From Bacteroidia bacterium (GTDB lineage: Bacteria > Bacteroidota > Bacteroidia > UBA4408): a stretch of DNA of 46,247 nucleotides. A program made the translations under genes and the position numbers. The number at the start of each line of letters is the position of its first letter. The first letter of the stretch is position 1. Positions 1 to 6,058 of this stretch are shown one piece after another. Under the pieces are notes generated by a model. The model had not been told where the DNA came from. It saw only the letters and a list, made by a program, of their open reading frames with translations, and made no database searches. The stretch lies in assembly GCA_020845635.1 (NCBI GenBank), contig JADLFI010000032.1:1-46247 (forward strand), in the 5' to 3' direction.

Positions 1-131
1 ACGCGGAGAGTACGCCAGATTTTACGTACTGTACCTTACTGGCAAGGGTACAGGCGAATAATTTTCAATGCGGAGAGTTCGCCCTCTCCTGCATTAAAAA
101 AAAGAGTACCCAAGCCTTACGGGGCTTGGGT
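1..131. other. Structured noncoding segment with stem-loops and a 14-nt direct repeat
   Basis: No coding potential is seen here. A 14-nt sequence (GCGGAGAGTACGCC at 3-16) recurs at 70-83 with one change. Three inverted repeats follow one another: 29-53 (CTGTACC paired with GGTACAG), 67-95 (AATGC-GGAGAG paired with CTCTCC-T-GCATT, one bulge) and 108-131 (a 9-bp perfect stem, listed separately). The segment lies at the 3' end of the leftward gene. It could be a 3' UTR with RNA structure or a DNA-level site; the sequence alone does not decide. The window edge cuts it. Confidence 0.5.
100..131 (-). terminator. Rho-independent terminator of the leftward gene
   Basis: ACCCAAGCC at 108-116 and GGCTTGGGT at 123-131 form a perfect 9-bp stem with a 6-nt loop. 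Read on the minus strand, the stem is followed by ACTC and then a run of eight T (the A-run at 96-103 of the plus strand). It lies 25 bases past the stop codon of the 156-608 gene, which fits its role. Confidence 0.8.
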
Positions 132-155
132 AAAAATGACAATACTGTGACAATC

Positions 156-608
156 CTACGCCTTCAACAACTTCTCAATGGTCTCCATGCGGCTTTTCGC
201 CGCTTTCTGTTCATCCTCTGCAAGTTTGAAAAACGTAGCTTGAATATTTTCTTTTTCTTTCATTAAATCTTCTTTTGACAGGACGGTATCGGAGCTTGGT
301 GCGGGTGCGGTCTTGGTGACTACGCCTTTAATGATGTAAATGCTGTCGTTACTGTCGTCGCAAGCTGCCACAATTGTTTTTGTAAGGGGTGGGTTGTATA
401 GAATACACCCATCCGCCACAAAACTATTGTTGTTGAAATCCTTGCAAGTGAGGGCTTTGCCCTCAATTGCAAGTAGAACGTTGCCATTTTTTGAGTGGCG
501 GCAAACCACTCTAAAAATCTCGCCGCTGCTGATAGAAGCGGCGTAGGAGGAATTGGAGTTACGGTTGATTTCTTCAACAGAAATGCCGTTTAAATCAATT
601 TTTGCCAT
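156..608 (-). CDS. Hypothetical 150-residue protein, leftward
   Basis: This is the only leftward gene in the window. The start chosen is the ATG at 608-606, giving MAKIDLNGISVEEINR; an upstream ATG at 659 would add 17 residues of poor composition. The protein has a Ser/Asn-rich N-terminal third, a middle region with four scattered cysteines and beta-like segments (SIYIIKGVV), a Pro/Ala linker (TAPAPSS), and a charged helical C-terminus from about residue 110 (KEDLMKEKENIQATFFKLAEDE) that probably forms a coiled coil. No signal peptide or catalytic motif is seen. Its G+C content looks clearly higher than that of the rightward genes. It would belong to the opposite-strand gene block, in crAss-like phages often the early or replication block, but no function can be assigned. 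Confidence 0.7.
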   Translation of the reverse strand: MAKIDLNGISVEEINRNSNSSYAASISSGEIFRVVCRHSKNGNVLLAIEGKALTCKDFNNNSFVADGCILYNPPLTKTIVAACDDSNDSIYIIKGVVTKTAPAPSSDTVLSKEDLMKEKENIQATFFKLAEDEQKAAKSRMETIEKLLKA

Positions 609-730
609 AAGGCTGACGTTACATAATGGACTTTTTGGCAAATGCCCCACACCTCGCAATTGTAGTGAGGGTGGTGTTGCGCCCGTAACGTAGTTCTTGG
701 GGGGGGTAAGTTTAAGAAGTACACCCTCCC

Positions 731-828
731 TCTAAAAAAAATAAAAAAAAATTTTCCCCTAAAAAATAAAAAAAAATTTTCCCCTAAAAAATAAAAAATC
801 CCCATTAAAAAAAATAAAAAAAACCCCG
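731..828. repeat. A-rich tandem repeat with CCCC punctuation
   Basis: Units of about 25 bases of the form TAAAAAATAAAAAAAAATTTTCCCC are repeated in tandem. Two are nearly identical, followed by two degenerate shorter copies ending in TCCCC and ACCCC. The plus strand is almost entirely A with C4 blocks, so the minus strand is T-rich with G4 blocks. The A-tracts would bend the DNA. Copy-number drift between relatives is expected. Confidence 0.7.
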
Positions 829-839
829 CCGAGGCGAGG
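824..839 (-). terminator. GC-rich hairpin followed by T-run on the minus strand
   Basis: CCCCGCC (824-830) pairs with GGCGAGG (833-839) apart from one C-A mismatch. On the minus strand the hairpin is followed by TTTTTTTTATTTTTTTT, the layout of an intrinsic terminator. No leftward gene lies to its right, so it could stop leftward transcripts that start in the divergent region before they enter the 156-608 gene (an attenuator or the end of a small RNA). It could also be chance within low-complexity DNA. Confidence 0.4.
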
Positions 840-850
840 AAAAATAAAAA

Positions 851-898
851 GTTTACAAAAAGTTTACAAAAAAAATGTTTACGCCAAAAAATGTTTAA
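851..898. repeat. GTTTAC direct repeats (iteron-like)
   Basis: GTTTAC occurs at 851-856, 862-867 and 877-882, and GTTTAA at 893-898, with steps of 11, 15 and 16 bases, all in one orientation and separated by A-runs. The layout resembles iterons for a replication initiator or operators for a repressor. No binding protein can be named from this window. Confidence 0.45.
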
Positions 899-973
899 AG
901 AAAGAAAAAGAAAAAGAAGCAAAAAGAAAAAGAAAGAAAGTGTCTCTAATACAAATACAAAATCCTCTTAATA

Positions 974-1001
974 AATAATATAATACTAGTATTATATTAT
1001 T
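974..1001. repeat. 28-bp perfect AT palindrome centred on ACTAGT
   Basis: Every base from 974 to 1001 pairs with its partner around a centre between 987 and 988; only CTAG at the centre contains G or C. Candidate roles are a dimeric protein-binding site, a cruciform or an origin element. Such long perfect symmetry is unlikely by chance even in AT-rich DNA. Confidence 0.7.
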
Positions 1002-1110
1002 ATAATAGTATTTAAAAAAAAGTCTATTTTTCTGAAAAAAGCAAATTTTTTTTCTATTAAACACTAATTTAGTTATGATAAAAAAATAAAAAAAATTTTT
1101 TTCTAAAAAT

Positions 1111-1146
1111 ATTGCGCTATCACTAAATTTGTTGTATCTTTGTAGT
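1111..1146 (+). promoter_or_regulatory. Promoter of the dUTPase-led operon, Bacteroidota type
   Basis: TATCTTTG at 1135-1142 matches the Bacteroidota -7 consensus TAnnTTTG. ATTG at 1111-1114 lies 20 bases upstream, where the -33 TTTG box is expected. A CACTAA box at 1121 is shared with the promoter before 8468. The ATG follows the -7 box by only four bases, so the transcript would begin at or almost at the start codon. Confidence 0.6.
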
Positions 1147-1605
1147 ATGGATTTAAAGATAAAAAAGGAGCACAAAAATTTTAAGATGCCTACAAAGGCA
1201 ACGCAAGGCTCTGCTGGTTTTGACTGTTATGTAGCTGATTACTTTTTTTCTGATGGTAGTTTGTGGTATAACTTAGGGTTTTCTATGGAGTTGTCAGAAG
1301 GTTATTTTGCCTTAGTAACTTCAAGGTCTTCAATTGTGAAAACTAGCGGGATACAAGCAAATTGTGTTGGTGTTATTGATACGGATTATAGAGGTATTTG
1401 GCATTTTGTAATGAGACCTTTGAATAAGTGGTCAGAACAGTTGATAGGAGAAATTGTGCAAAAAGAAGATAATTCAATCCCTTATAATATAGGGGATAGA
1501 TGTTGTCAATTCTTTGTTTTGCCTATTTTAGATATTACTCTTTCGGAACATTCATCTTTAACATCAACAAATCGCAATGGAGGCTTTGGAAGCACAGGAA
1601 AATGA
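1147..1605 (+). CDS. dut: dUTPase (dUTP diphosphatase)
   Basis: Hydrolyses dUTP to dUMP and diphosphate, keeping uracil out of phage DNA and feeding thymidylate synthesis. All five motifs of the trimeric dUTPase family are visible in the 152-residue product: I (ATQGSAGFD, 19-26), II (SRSS, 59-62), III (GVIDTDYRG, 75-83), IV (IGDRCCQ, 115-121) and V (RNGGFGSTG, 143-151). The length is normal for the family. I chose the ATG at 1147 over an in-frame TTG at 1129, because the TTG lies inside the promoter and motif I is already complete. It is the first gene of the rightward block; its stop overlaps the next start as ATGA. Confidence 0.95.
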   Translation: MDLKIKKEHKNFKMPTKATQGSAGFDCYVADYFFSDGSLWYNLGFSMELSEGYFALVTSRSSIVKTSGIQANCVGVIDTDYRGIWHFVMRPLNKWSEQLIGEIVQKEDNSIPYNIGDRCCQFFVLPILDITLSEHSSLTSTNRNGGFGSTGK

Positions 1606-1982
1606 TTCTAAAAAGGAAATACCCGAATACTTCGGAGGTAAGTTTTTCAAGAAAGCAAAGTTTTGAATTAAACATTCTTCTTCTTCAATCTTTTCTTCCT
1701 CAACCTTTAACAGAGAAGGAAAGGGAGGTATTAGTGCAGTATTTACTTTCTCCGAATCAAGACGATTTATTTTGTCATAGTAATAAGACTTTTGTTAAAC
1801 AAGCTGCAAAATTTAAAACTATGGAGGTATTGAATGAGTACAATAGGAAATTGAGAAATAAACAGGTCTTTATTCCAAAAGGATCTAAATGGATTATTAA
1901 TCCAATATTGAATATACCGAGTGGAACAACAAAGTATAACTTAAATGTAGAATGGGTTATTAGGAATGATTCAACACAGTGA
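1602..1982 (+). CDS. Small pre-terminase protein, winged-helix-like
   Basis: 126 residues starting MILKRKYPNTSEVSF at an ATG that overlaps the dUTPase stop (ATGA); longer upstream reading is only overlap with dUTPase. The middle (LTEKEREVLVQYLL, then a KFKTMEVLNEYNRKLRNKQ stretch) has the helix pattern of a winged-helix DNA-binding domain, followed by a beta-hairpin-like end (FIPKGSKWIINPIL). From memory, Bacteroidota phages often carry a small protein of this shape upstream of the terminase. A DNA-binding or regulatory role is plausible but not shown. It overlaps the next gene by 17 bases. Confidence 0.75.
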   Translation: MILKRKYPNTSEVSFSRKQSFELNILLLQSFLPQPLTEKEREVLVQYLLSPNQDDLFCHSNKTFVKQAAKFKTMEVLNEYNRKLRNKQVFIPKGSKWIINPILNIPSGTTKYNLNVEWVIRNDSTQ

Positions 1983-2385
1983 CGTAATTGCAGAATTGGA
2001 AGAAGAGTTTAAGGAAGAATTGGAAAGATTTGGGGTCACGGCAAATGAAATAGTAACAGACTATTGGACAATCCTTAAAGAAGAAAATGGAACTAGGATA
2101 CCCAGATTAATTAATGTTCCTAATTTAGGAGTTTTTAGATTAGATATACATAGAATGGTTAAGGACTACTTATTTACAAAAAATAGAAGAATGGAATCCA
2201 AACTATTGAAAGAATTGTTAAGGTATAGAATACCTGTAAAATCAGAAGATTTAATTTCACACAGCACTTTAAAAAAAAATAATGTTTCTAGAACCACAGA
2301 GCCACAAATTCCAACCATTAGGGAAGAGGATATTACTGCAGCTAGCATTTCGTCAGAAATACAATCCGAATCTGATAACTCCTGA
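1966..2385 (+). CDS. Small IHF/HU-like protein (candidate)
   Basis: 139 residues. The N-terminal 45 residues are acidic and helical. Residues 53-59 (NLGVFRL), followed by a basic stretch, resemble the beta-arm entry of HU/IHF proteins (consensus NFGxFxL). The same pattern occurs in the product of 25423-26010 (NYGTFFL). The last 35 residues are low-complexity (Ser/Glu/Ile) and are encoded in DNA shared with the next gene, which suggests that the tail, not the core, accommodates the overlap. Role unknown; DNA bending or a structural ring-type fold are both possible. Confidence 0.6.
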   Translation: MIQHSDVIAELEEEFKEELERFGVTANEIVTDYWTILKEENGTRIPRLINVPNLGVFRLDIHRMVKDYLFTKNRRMESKLLKELLRYRIPVKSEDLISHSTLKKNNVSRTTEPQIPTIREEDITAASISSEIQSESDNS

Positions 2386-2725
2386 TGGAGTTAATATTAA
2401 TGACTCTTTAATAACTAAGGAAGTTTTTAATGTATGTAAGATTTTAGCTATTTCGCCACAATCAGATTTATTTCTTCATCTTAAAGAAGGAGACTTTGTT
2501 TGCTTACAAGATGAATGGTTAGAGGAAGAACCCGATTTTTCAAAAGGGTTTTCTCCTTCGACAGGAGAACCTAAATCTTTTAGACCACTTGGAAAATTAT
2601 TGCCTTATTTCTTTTCTCTTAATAAAGTAAATCCAGCAGAGCAAGGTAAAAATCTTTTATTTCTTTTGCCTGATAGTTGCATTGCAGGTAAACTTTTAAA
2701 TATAAATGAAGATGATTTCAATTAA
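2282..2725 (+). CDS. GroES-like or beta-barrel small protein
   Basis: 147 residues. The order of elements (LGKRILLQL, a loop with ITPDGVNIND, then VCKILAISP and LKEGDFVCLQDEWL) recalls the GroES fold: strand, mobile loop, glycine turn and the 'GDxV' strand. Phage co-chaperonins of this kind help fold capsid proteins, but sequence identity is too low by eye to be sure. The start at 2282 lies 104 bases inside the previous gene in another frame. No later in-frame ATG keeps the N-terminal strand, so the overlap is probably real. It ends 20 bases into the next gene. Confidence 0.65.
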   Translation: MFLEPQSHKFQPLGKRILLQLAFRQKYNPNLITPDGVNINDSLITKEVFNVCKILAISPQSDLFLHLKEGDFVCLQDEWLEEEPDFSKGFSPSTGEPKSFRPLGKLLPYFFSLNKVNPAEQGKNLLFLLPDSCIAGKLLNINEDDFN

Positions 2726-3041
2726 AGATATTACACCAAAGAATATTAAATCCTTTGTAGAAGGATATATTAGGAGTTTCATGATTAAATTCTTTCAGAA
2801 TAAGTTAGAGCATATTCATGAACAAGTTGAAGAGAGAAAATTATTAGTAGCTGAAAGAAGTCCTGAATGTTTAGAGCAAGGACAATGCAAGATTTGTAAG
2901 TGCAAAATTCCAGAATTATTTTATGCTGATAAACCTTGTGAAAATAATCCGCCTTGTTATCCACCCTTAGTAAATAAAGATGAGTGGACAAACCAAAAAA
3001 ATTTAAAAAGTATTTATGACGATCTTAAAACCAATAATTAA
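2706..3041 (+). CDS. Small cysteine-motif protein (putative zinc-binding)
   Basis: 111 residues. The N-terminus (SIKDITPKNIKSFVEGYIR) is basic and helical. The centre holds a cysteine cluster, CLEQGQCKICKCKIPELFY, followed by CENNPPC, which could bind one zinc ion. I recognise this pattern from a protein common near the terminase in Bacteroidota phages, without a known function. It overlaps the flanking genes by 20 and 26 bases. Confidence 0.75.
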   Translation: MKMISIKDITPKNIKSFVEGYIRSFMIKFFQNKLEHIHEQVEERKLLVAERSPECLEQGQCKICKCKIPELFYADKPCENNPPCYPPLVNKDEWTNQKNLKSIYDDLKTNN

Positions 3042-3399
3042 TGCTGTACCCAATAAGGGAAATTCTGTTGTAGATATTACTCCTCTGCAACATCAAGAAG
3101 CTGAATGGAATCGCACAGGTATTTCTTTTACAAATGTTGCGCCGGGTTCTAAACAAGAATATTCTTTCACTTATTTAGGAAAGAAAACTTTGAAAAGTGC
3201 TGCAGCTTCTTGTTCTTGCACAAGTACTGTGACAAAAGGAAATATAGTTTCTGGAGTATTAACAATAGATAAGAATTTCAGCGGTATTAAAGGACAAACT
3301 GCCAATGTTTCAAAAACTATAACAGTAACTTTTACAGATAATACACAACAAGTTTTGACTGTTGGTGCAACGGTTAATAAATTGCTTAAAATACAATGA
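3016..3399 (+). CDS. DUF1573-like immunoglobulin-fold protein
   Basis: 127 residues. The pattern FTYLGKKTLKSAAASCSCTSTVTKG, followed by VLTIDKNFSGIKGQ and a final VTFTDNTQQVLTVGATV, matches the DUF1573 domain: a beta-sandwich with a CxCT motif, common in Bacteroidota surface proteins. No signal peptide is seen, so the protein is probably used inside the cell or in the virion, perhaps as a decoration or fibre component. It ends in an ATGA overlap with the candidate small terminase. Confidence 0.7.
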   Translation: MTILKPIINAVPNKGNSVVDITPLQHQEAEWNRTGISFTNVAPGSKQEYSFTYLGKKTLKSAAASCSCTSTVTKGNIVSGVLTIDKNFSGIKGQTANVSKTITVTFTDNTQQVLTVGATVNKLLKIQ

Positions 3400-3884
3400 A
3401 TATTTTCTCTGATTATTGGGCAACTTTTCCAAACCATAAAATCTTTTCATCTTTTAATAAACTCACATCTGAGGAGATGTGGGTTTTATTTCTTTTATTT
3501 AATCCCACAAAAGCAAATCCTTTGCTCTCTATGTTAGATAGGAAGGATAAGGAAAAAGAAATTATCGCTACTTTAAAGATTGATAAAAAAAGGATAAATG
3601 AATTATCTAAATTGGAAGATGAATACTCAGAGAAAATATTAGTTTCAAGAGCAAAGAAAGAATTGGCTTTTTATTATAAGCAATTAGAAGAAAGAAGAAA
3701 GTATATAGAAAGTGTTCCCTACAATTCAGGTAATGCTGAACACAAGGATAAAATGATAAAGGGAACAAAAGCTATATGGGACGAATTTGAGAAAATAAAA
3801 CTGATAGTGGAAAAGGAAGAATCCTTAGAATCTCAAACAAGAGGTAATAGAGTAGAAAGTGCTGCAGAAAAGAAATTAATTTAA
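3396..3884 (+). CDS. Candidate terminase small subunit
   Basis: 162 residues, mostly helical and charged, directly upstream of TerL and overlapping it by one base (TAATG). The pattern (SSFNKLTSEEMWVLFLLFNP, a LEERRKYIESVPYN segment, then KAIWDEFEKIK and a final ESAAEKKLI) is one I know from the gene just before TerL in many Bacteroidota phages. A small-terminase role rests on position and helical character; no helix-turn-helix is obvious. It could instead be a virion or packaging accessory protein. Confidence 0.65.
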   Translation: MNIFSDYWATFPNHKIFSSFNKLTSEEMWVLFLLFNPTKANPLLSMLDRKDKEKEIIATLKIDKKRINELSKLEDEYSEKILVSRAKKELAFYYKQLEERRKYIESVPYNSGNAEHKDKMIKGTKAIWDEFEKIKLIVEKEESLESQTRGNRVESAAEKKLI

Positions 3885-6058
3885 TGCTATTTCCAGAAAT
3901 ATACAACCTTAAAAACTTTTTAACTGACCACCCCAACTATCACCCTGCTAGTCAAGATTATATATCTTATTGGAGGGAGCAAAAGAAGAGGTGTATTGAA
4001 GGCTTCTGGGCAGAAGACTATCCAAAAGATGGAGAAGTGGCTTATAGATATATGCCGGGGTATTTATATTTTTATGGAAATTTAAGTACTATTAAGGTAG
4101 TAGATGCAGAAACTAAAAGTACAGTTATATCGAGACCTCGTGTAGATGATGTAGAATGGATTTTCTTTACTGTCTTTTTAGTTTGTAGAGGTTTTTCAGG
4201 CTTTGAAAAAGATGAAGAATTTACTTGTATCATTGAGCCTGAAAGAAGAGACCCAAATAAAACTTTTGTAGAACCTTGGGAATATTTAAAAAGAACACAT
4301 TCTAAACCATTAGGTAGGGCTTTGTTTAATAATCAAGCCCTTAATCTTTTATGGCTCAGTAGTCGTGGTATTGGTAAAACATACTCAGTAGGAGCTGGTA
4401 TTATTACAGCGGAAATTCTTTTTGATGGTGCTAAGGTATATAATGAAAAAACTATTAATAATCCTGCAAGTATAACTATATTTGTAGGTGCTTATAAAGG
4501 AGATAAATCAACAAACCTGTTGGTTGCTATGGACGATGCCATAGCGAATTTACCGGGAAGTTATGGAGATGGGGATTCAAGAACAGTTTCTCCTTTTTAT
4601 AAGGAACTTACAGGGGTAAATAAACCGGGAAATATAAGACAACACATTTACAAGGTAAAAGAGAACGGAGATTGGGTCAGTAAGGGAACTAAGAGCAAGA
4701 TTGTTCATGAGGTTATTACTGTTGCCAATCCTCAATCTCCTGCGGCTTATAGGGCTACATTAGCCATTATAGAAGAGATAGGTTTATTAGAAGCTAATTT
4801 AGATGAAGTTCTTGGTGCGACTAATCCTGTATTAAAGGTAGGTAATCAAAAGTTTGGTTCTTTAATAGGTATTGGAACAGGTGGTAATATAGAAAAGGCT
4901 CAACAACTCGAACCTATTTTTAGGAATCCAAAGGAATATAACTTCTTTTCAATGTATGATATATTTGAAAATACAGGTGATATTGGATTGTTTATACCTG
5001 TGCATTATATGTTTAGGGAATACAAGGACAAGAATGGAAATACTAAATGGGATATTGTAAATGAAGTTATTAAGAATACAAGAAAAAAATTAAAATATAA
5101 GGCATTAGAACAGGAAAGAATGAACTATCCTGTTGTGCCATCAGAGATATTTATGAATAATAAGGGAAGTATATTCCCTTTAATTGAGATAAATGAACAA
5201 TTAAAATGGGTAATAGCTAATGAGAAAAAGATACAAAAGTTTACTTCCGTTGGAGATTTAGTTTATACAGAAGAGGGCTTAAAATTCAATGCAGATGAAA
5301 ATGCAATACCTATTAATAAATTTCCCTTAGAAAAGGGTGCAGACCTTACAGGCTCTATTGTTATATATGAACACCCTCCTGAATATATTCCTGAAAACCT
5401 TTATAAAATAGTTTATGACCCTGTGAGAGATGAGAATATAGATAAGATGGATCAAGGCATCTCCTTAGCTGCAATATATGTATATAAGGCTATAAATACG
5501 TATCAGGATATGAAAGATAGTTTGGTAGCTTCGTATGTTGGAAGATTGAGAAATACTGACCAGATACATGAGATAGCCTTAAAATTGGCGTTATATTATA
5601 ATGCTAAGATAATGGTGGAGATGGACTTACCCGGCTTTTATAAGTATTGTTTGCAAAGAAAGAGGTTAAATTTATTGGCTAAAACTCCTGTGGTGATGAT
5701 AAATAAATTTAACGCAAATGCAAAATTTAGATACTCCTATGGGGTTATGATGAAGGGAAATTCTGCTTTAAAAATTCAAGCAGAACAATACTTGGCTGAT
5801 TGGCTTTTAAAAGAACAAGAATTAGTAAGGGACGAAGAGGGCAATGTTGTAAAGGTTGTTAAAAATATAAATAGGATTTATGATAAAGCTCTTTTAGAAG
5901 AACTTAGAATATATAACAGAACAGGGAATTTTGACCGTGTTTCTTCTTTACTTTTATTAATGATATGGATTCAAGAAACTTTTCAAGAAGTTATTAATGT
6001 TAATGGAGAAGAGCAGGAAGATAGGTTTTCTGTATTTTTTGCAAAATATTTTAAATAA
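3884..6058 (+). CDS. terL: Terminase large subunit (TerL)
   Basis: The DNA-packaging motor and nuclease. In the 724-residue product the ATPase has a Walker A at 160-166 (SRGIGKT), a Walker B with catalytic Glu at 293-298 (LAIIEE) and a coupling motif GTGG at 331-334. The C-terminal nuclease domain shows acidic positions in VYDPVRDE (about 510-517) and in IMVEMDLPG (about 576-584). The N-terminal lead-in with RCIEGFW and YRYMPGYLYFYGN is typical of crAss-like and other Bacteroidota phage terminases. Translation is coupled to the genes before and after by TAATG overlaps. Confidence 0.93.
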   Translation: MLFPEIYNLKNFLTDHPNYHPASQDYISYWREQKKRCIEGFWAEDYPKDGEVAYRYMPGYLYFYGNLSTIKVVDAETKSTVISRPRVDDVEWIFFTVFLVCRGFSGFEKDEEFTCIIEPERRDPNKTFVEPWEYLKRTHSKPLGRALFNNQALNLLWLSSRGIGKTYSVGAGIITAEILFDGAKVYNEKTINNPASITIFVGAYKGDKSTNLLVAMDDAIANLPGSYGDGDSRTVSPFYKELTGVNKPGNIRQHIYKVKENGDWVSKGTKSKIVHEVITVANPQSPAAYRATLAIIEEIGLLEANLDEVLGATNPVLKVGNQKFGSLIGIGTGGNIEKAQQLEPIFRNPKEYNFFSMYDIFENTGDIGLFIPVHYMFREYKDKNGNTKWDIVNEVIKNTRKKLKYKALEQERMNYPVVPSEIFMNNKGSIFPLIEINEQLKWVIANEKKIQKFTSVGDLVYTEEGLKFNADENAIPINKFPLEKGADLTGSIVIYEHPPEYIPENLYKIVYDPVRDENIDKMDQGISLAAIYVYKAINTYQDMKDSLVASYVGRLRNTDQIHEIALKLALYYNAKIMVEMDLPGFYKYCLQRKRLNLLAKTPVVMINKFNANAKFRYSYGVMMKGNSALKIQAEQYLADWLLKEQELVRDEEGNVVKVVKNINRIYDKALLEELRIYNRTGNFDRVSSLLLLMIWIQETFQEVINVNGEEQEDRFSVFFAKYFK

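Larger units (their letters stand above)
660..1146. other. Divergent noncoding region, candidate origin or regulatory hub
   Basis: About 490 bases without a gene, between the leftward gene and the rightward blocks. From left to right it holds a G-run/C-run inverted repeat near 700-733; A-rich tandem units separated by CCCC (about 733-828); a GC hairpin at 824-839; three GTTTAC copies plus one GTTTAA at 851, 862, 877 and 893; a purine-only stretch around 897-940; a 28-bp perfect AT palindrome at 974-1001; and the promoter of the dUTPase gene. Iteron-like repeats beside an AT-rich stretch and a palindrome at a strand switch resemble a replication origin. That reading is an inference. Confidence 0.45.

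Noticed and set aside
731-900. A-rich repeats considered as a CRISPR or tRNA-like region
   Set aside because: Units are low-complexity, contiguous and without unique spacers; no cloverleaf can be drawn.
590-1175. Leftward ORFs rich in Phe and Lys (590-922 and 879-1175)
   Set aside because: They are translations of A/T-runs, without plausible protein composition, and cover the promoter and repeats.
1500-1601. N-terminal extension of the 1602 gene back to 1500
   Set aside because: It would overlap conserved dUTPase motifs IV and V; the ATG at 1602 fits the ATGA coupling used elsewhere.
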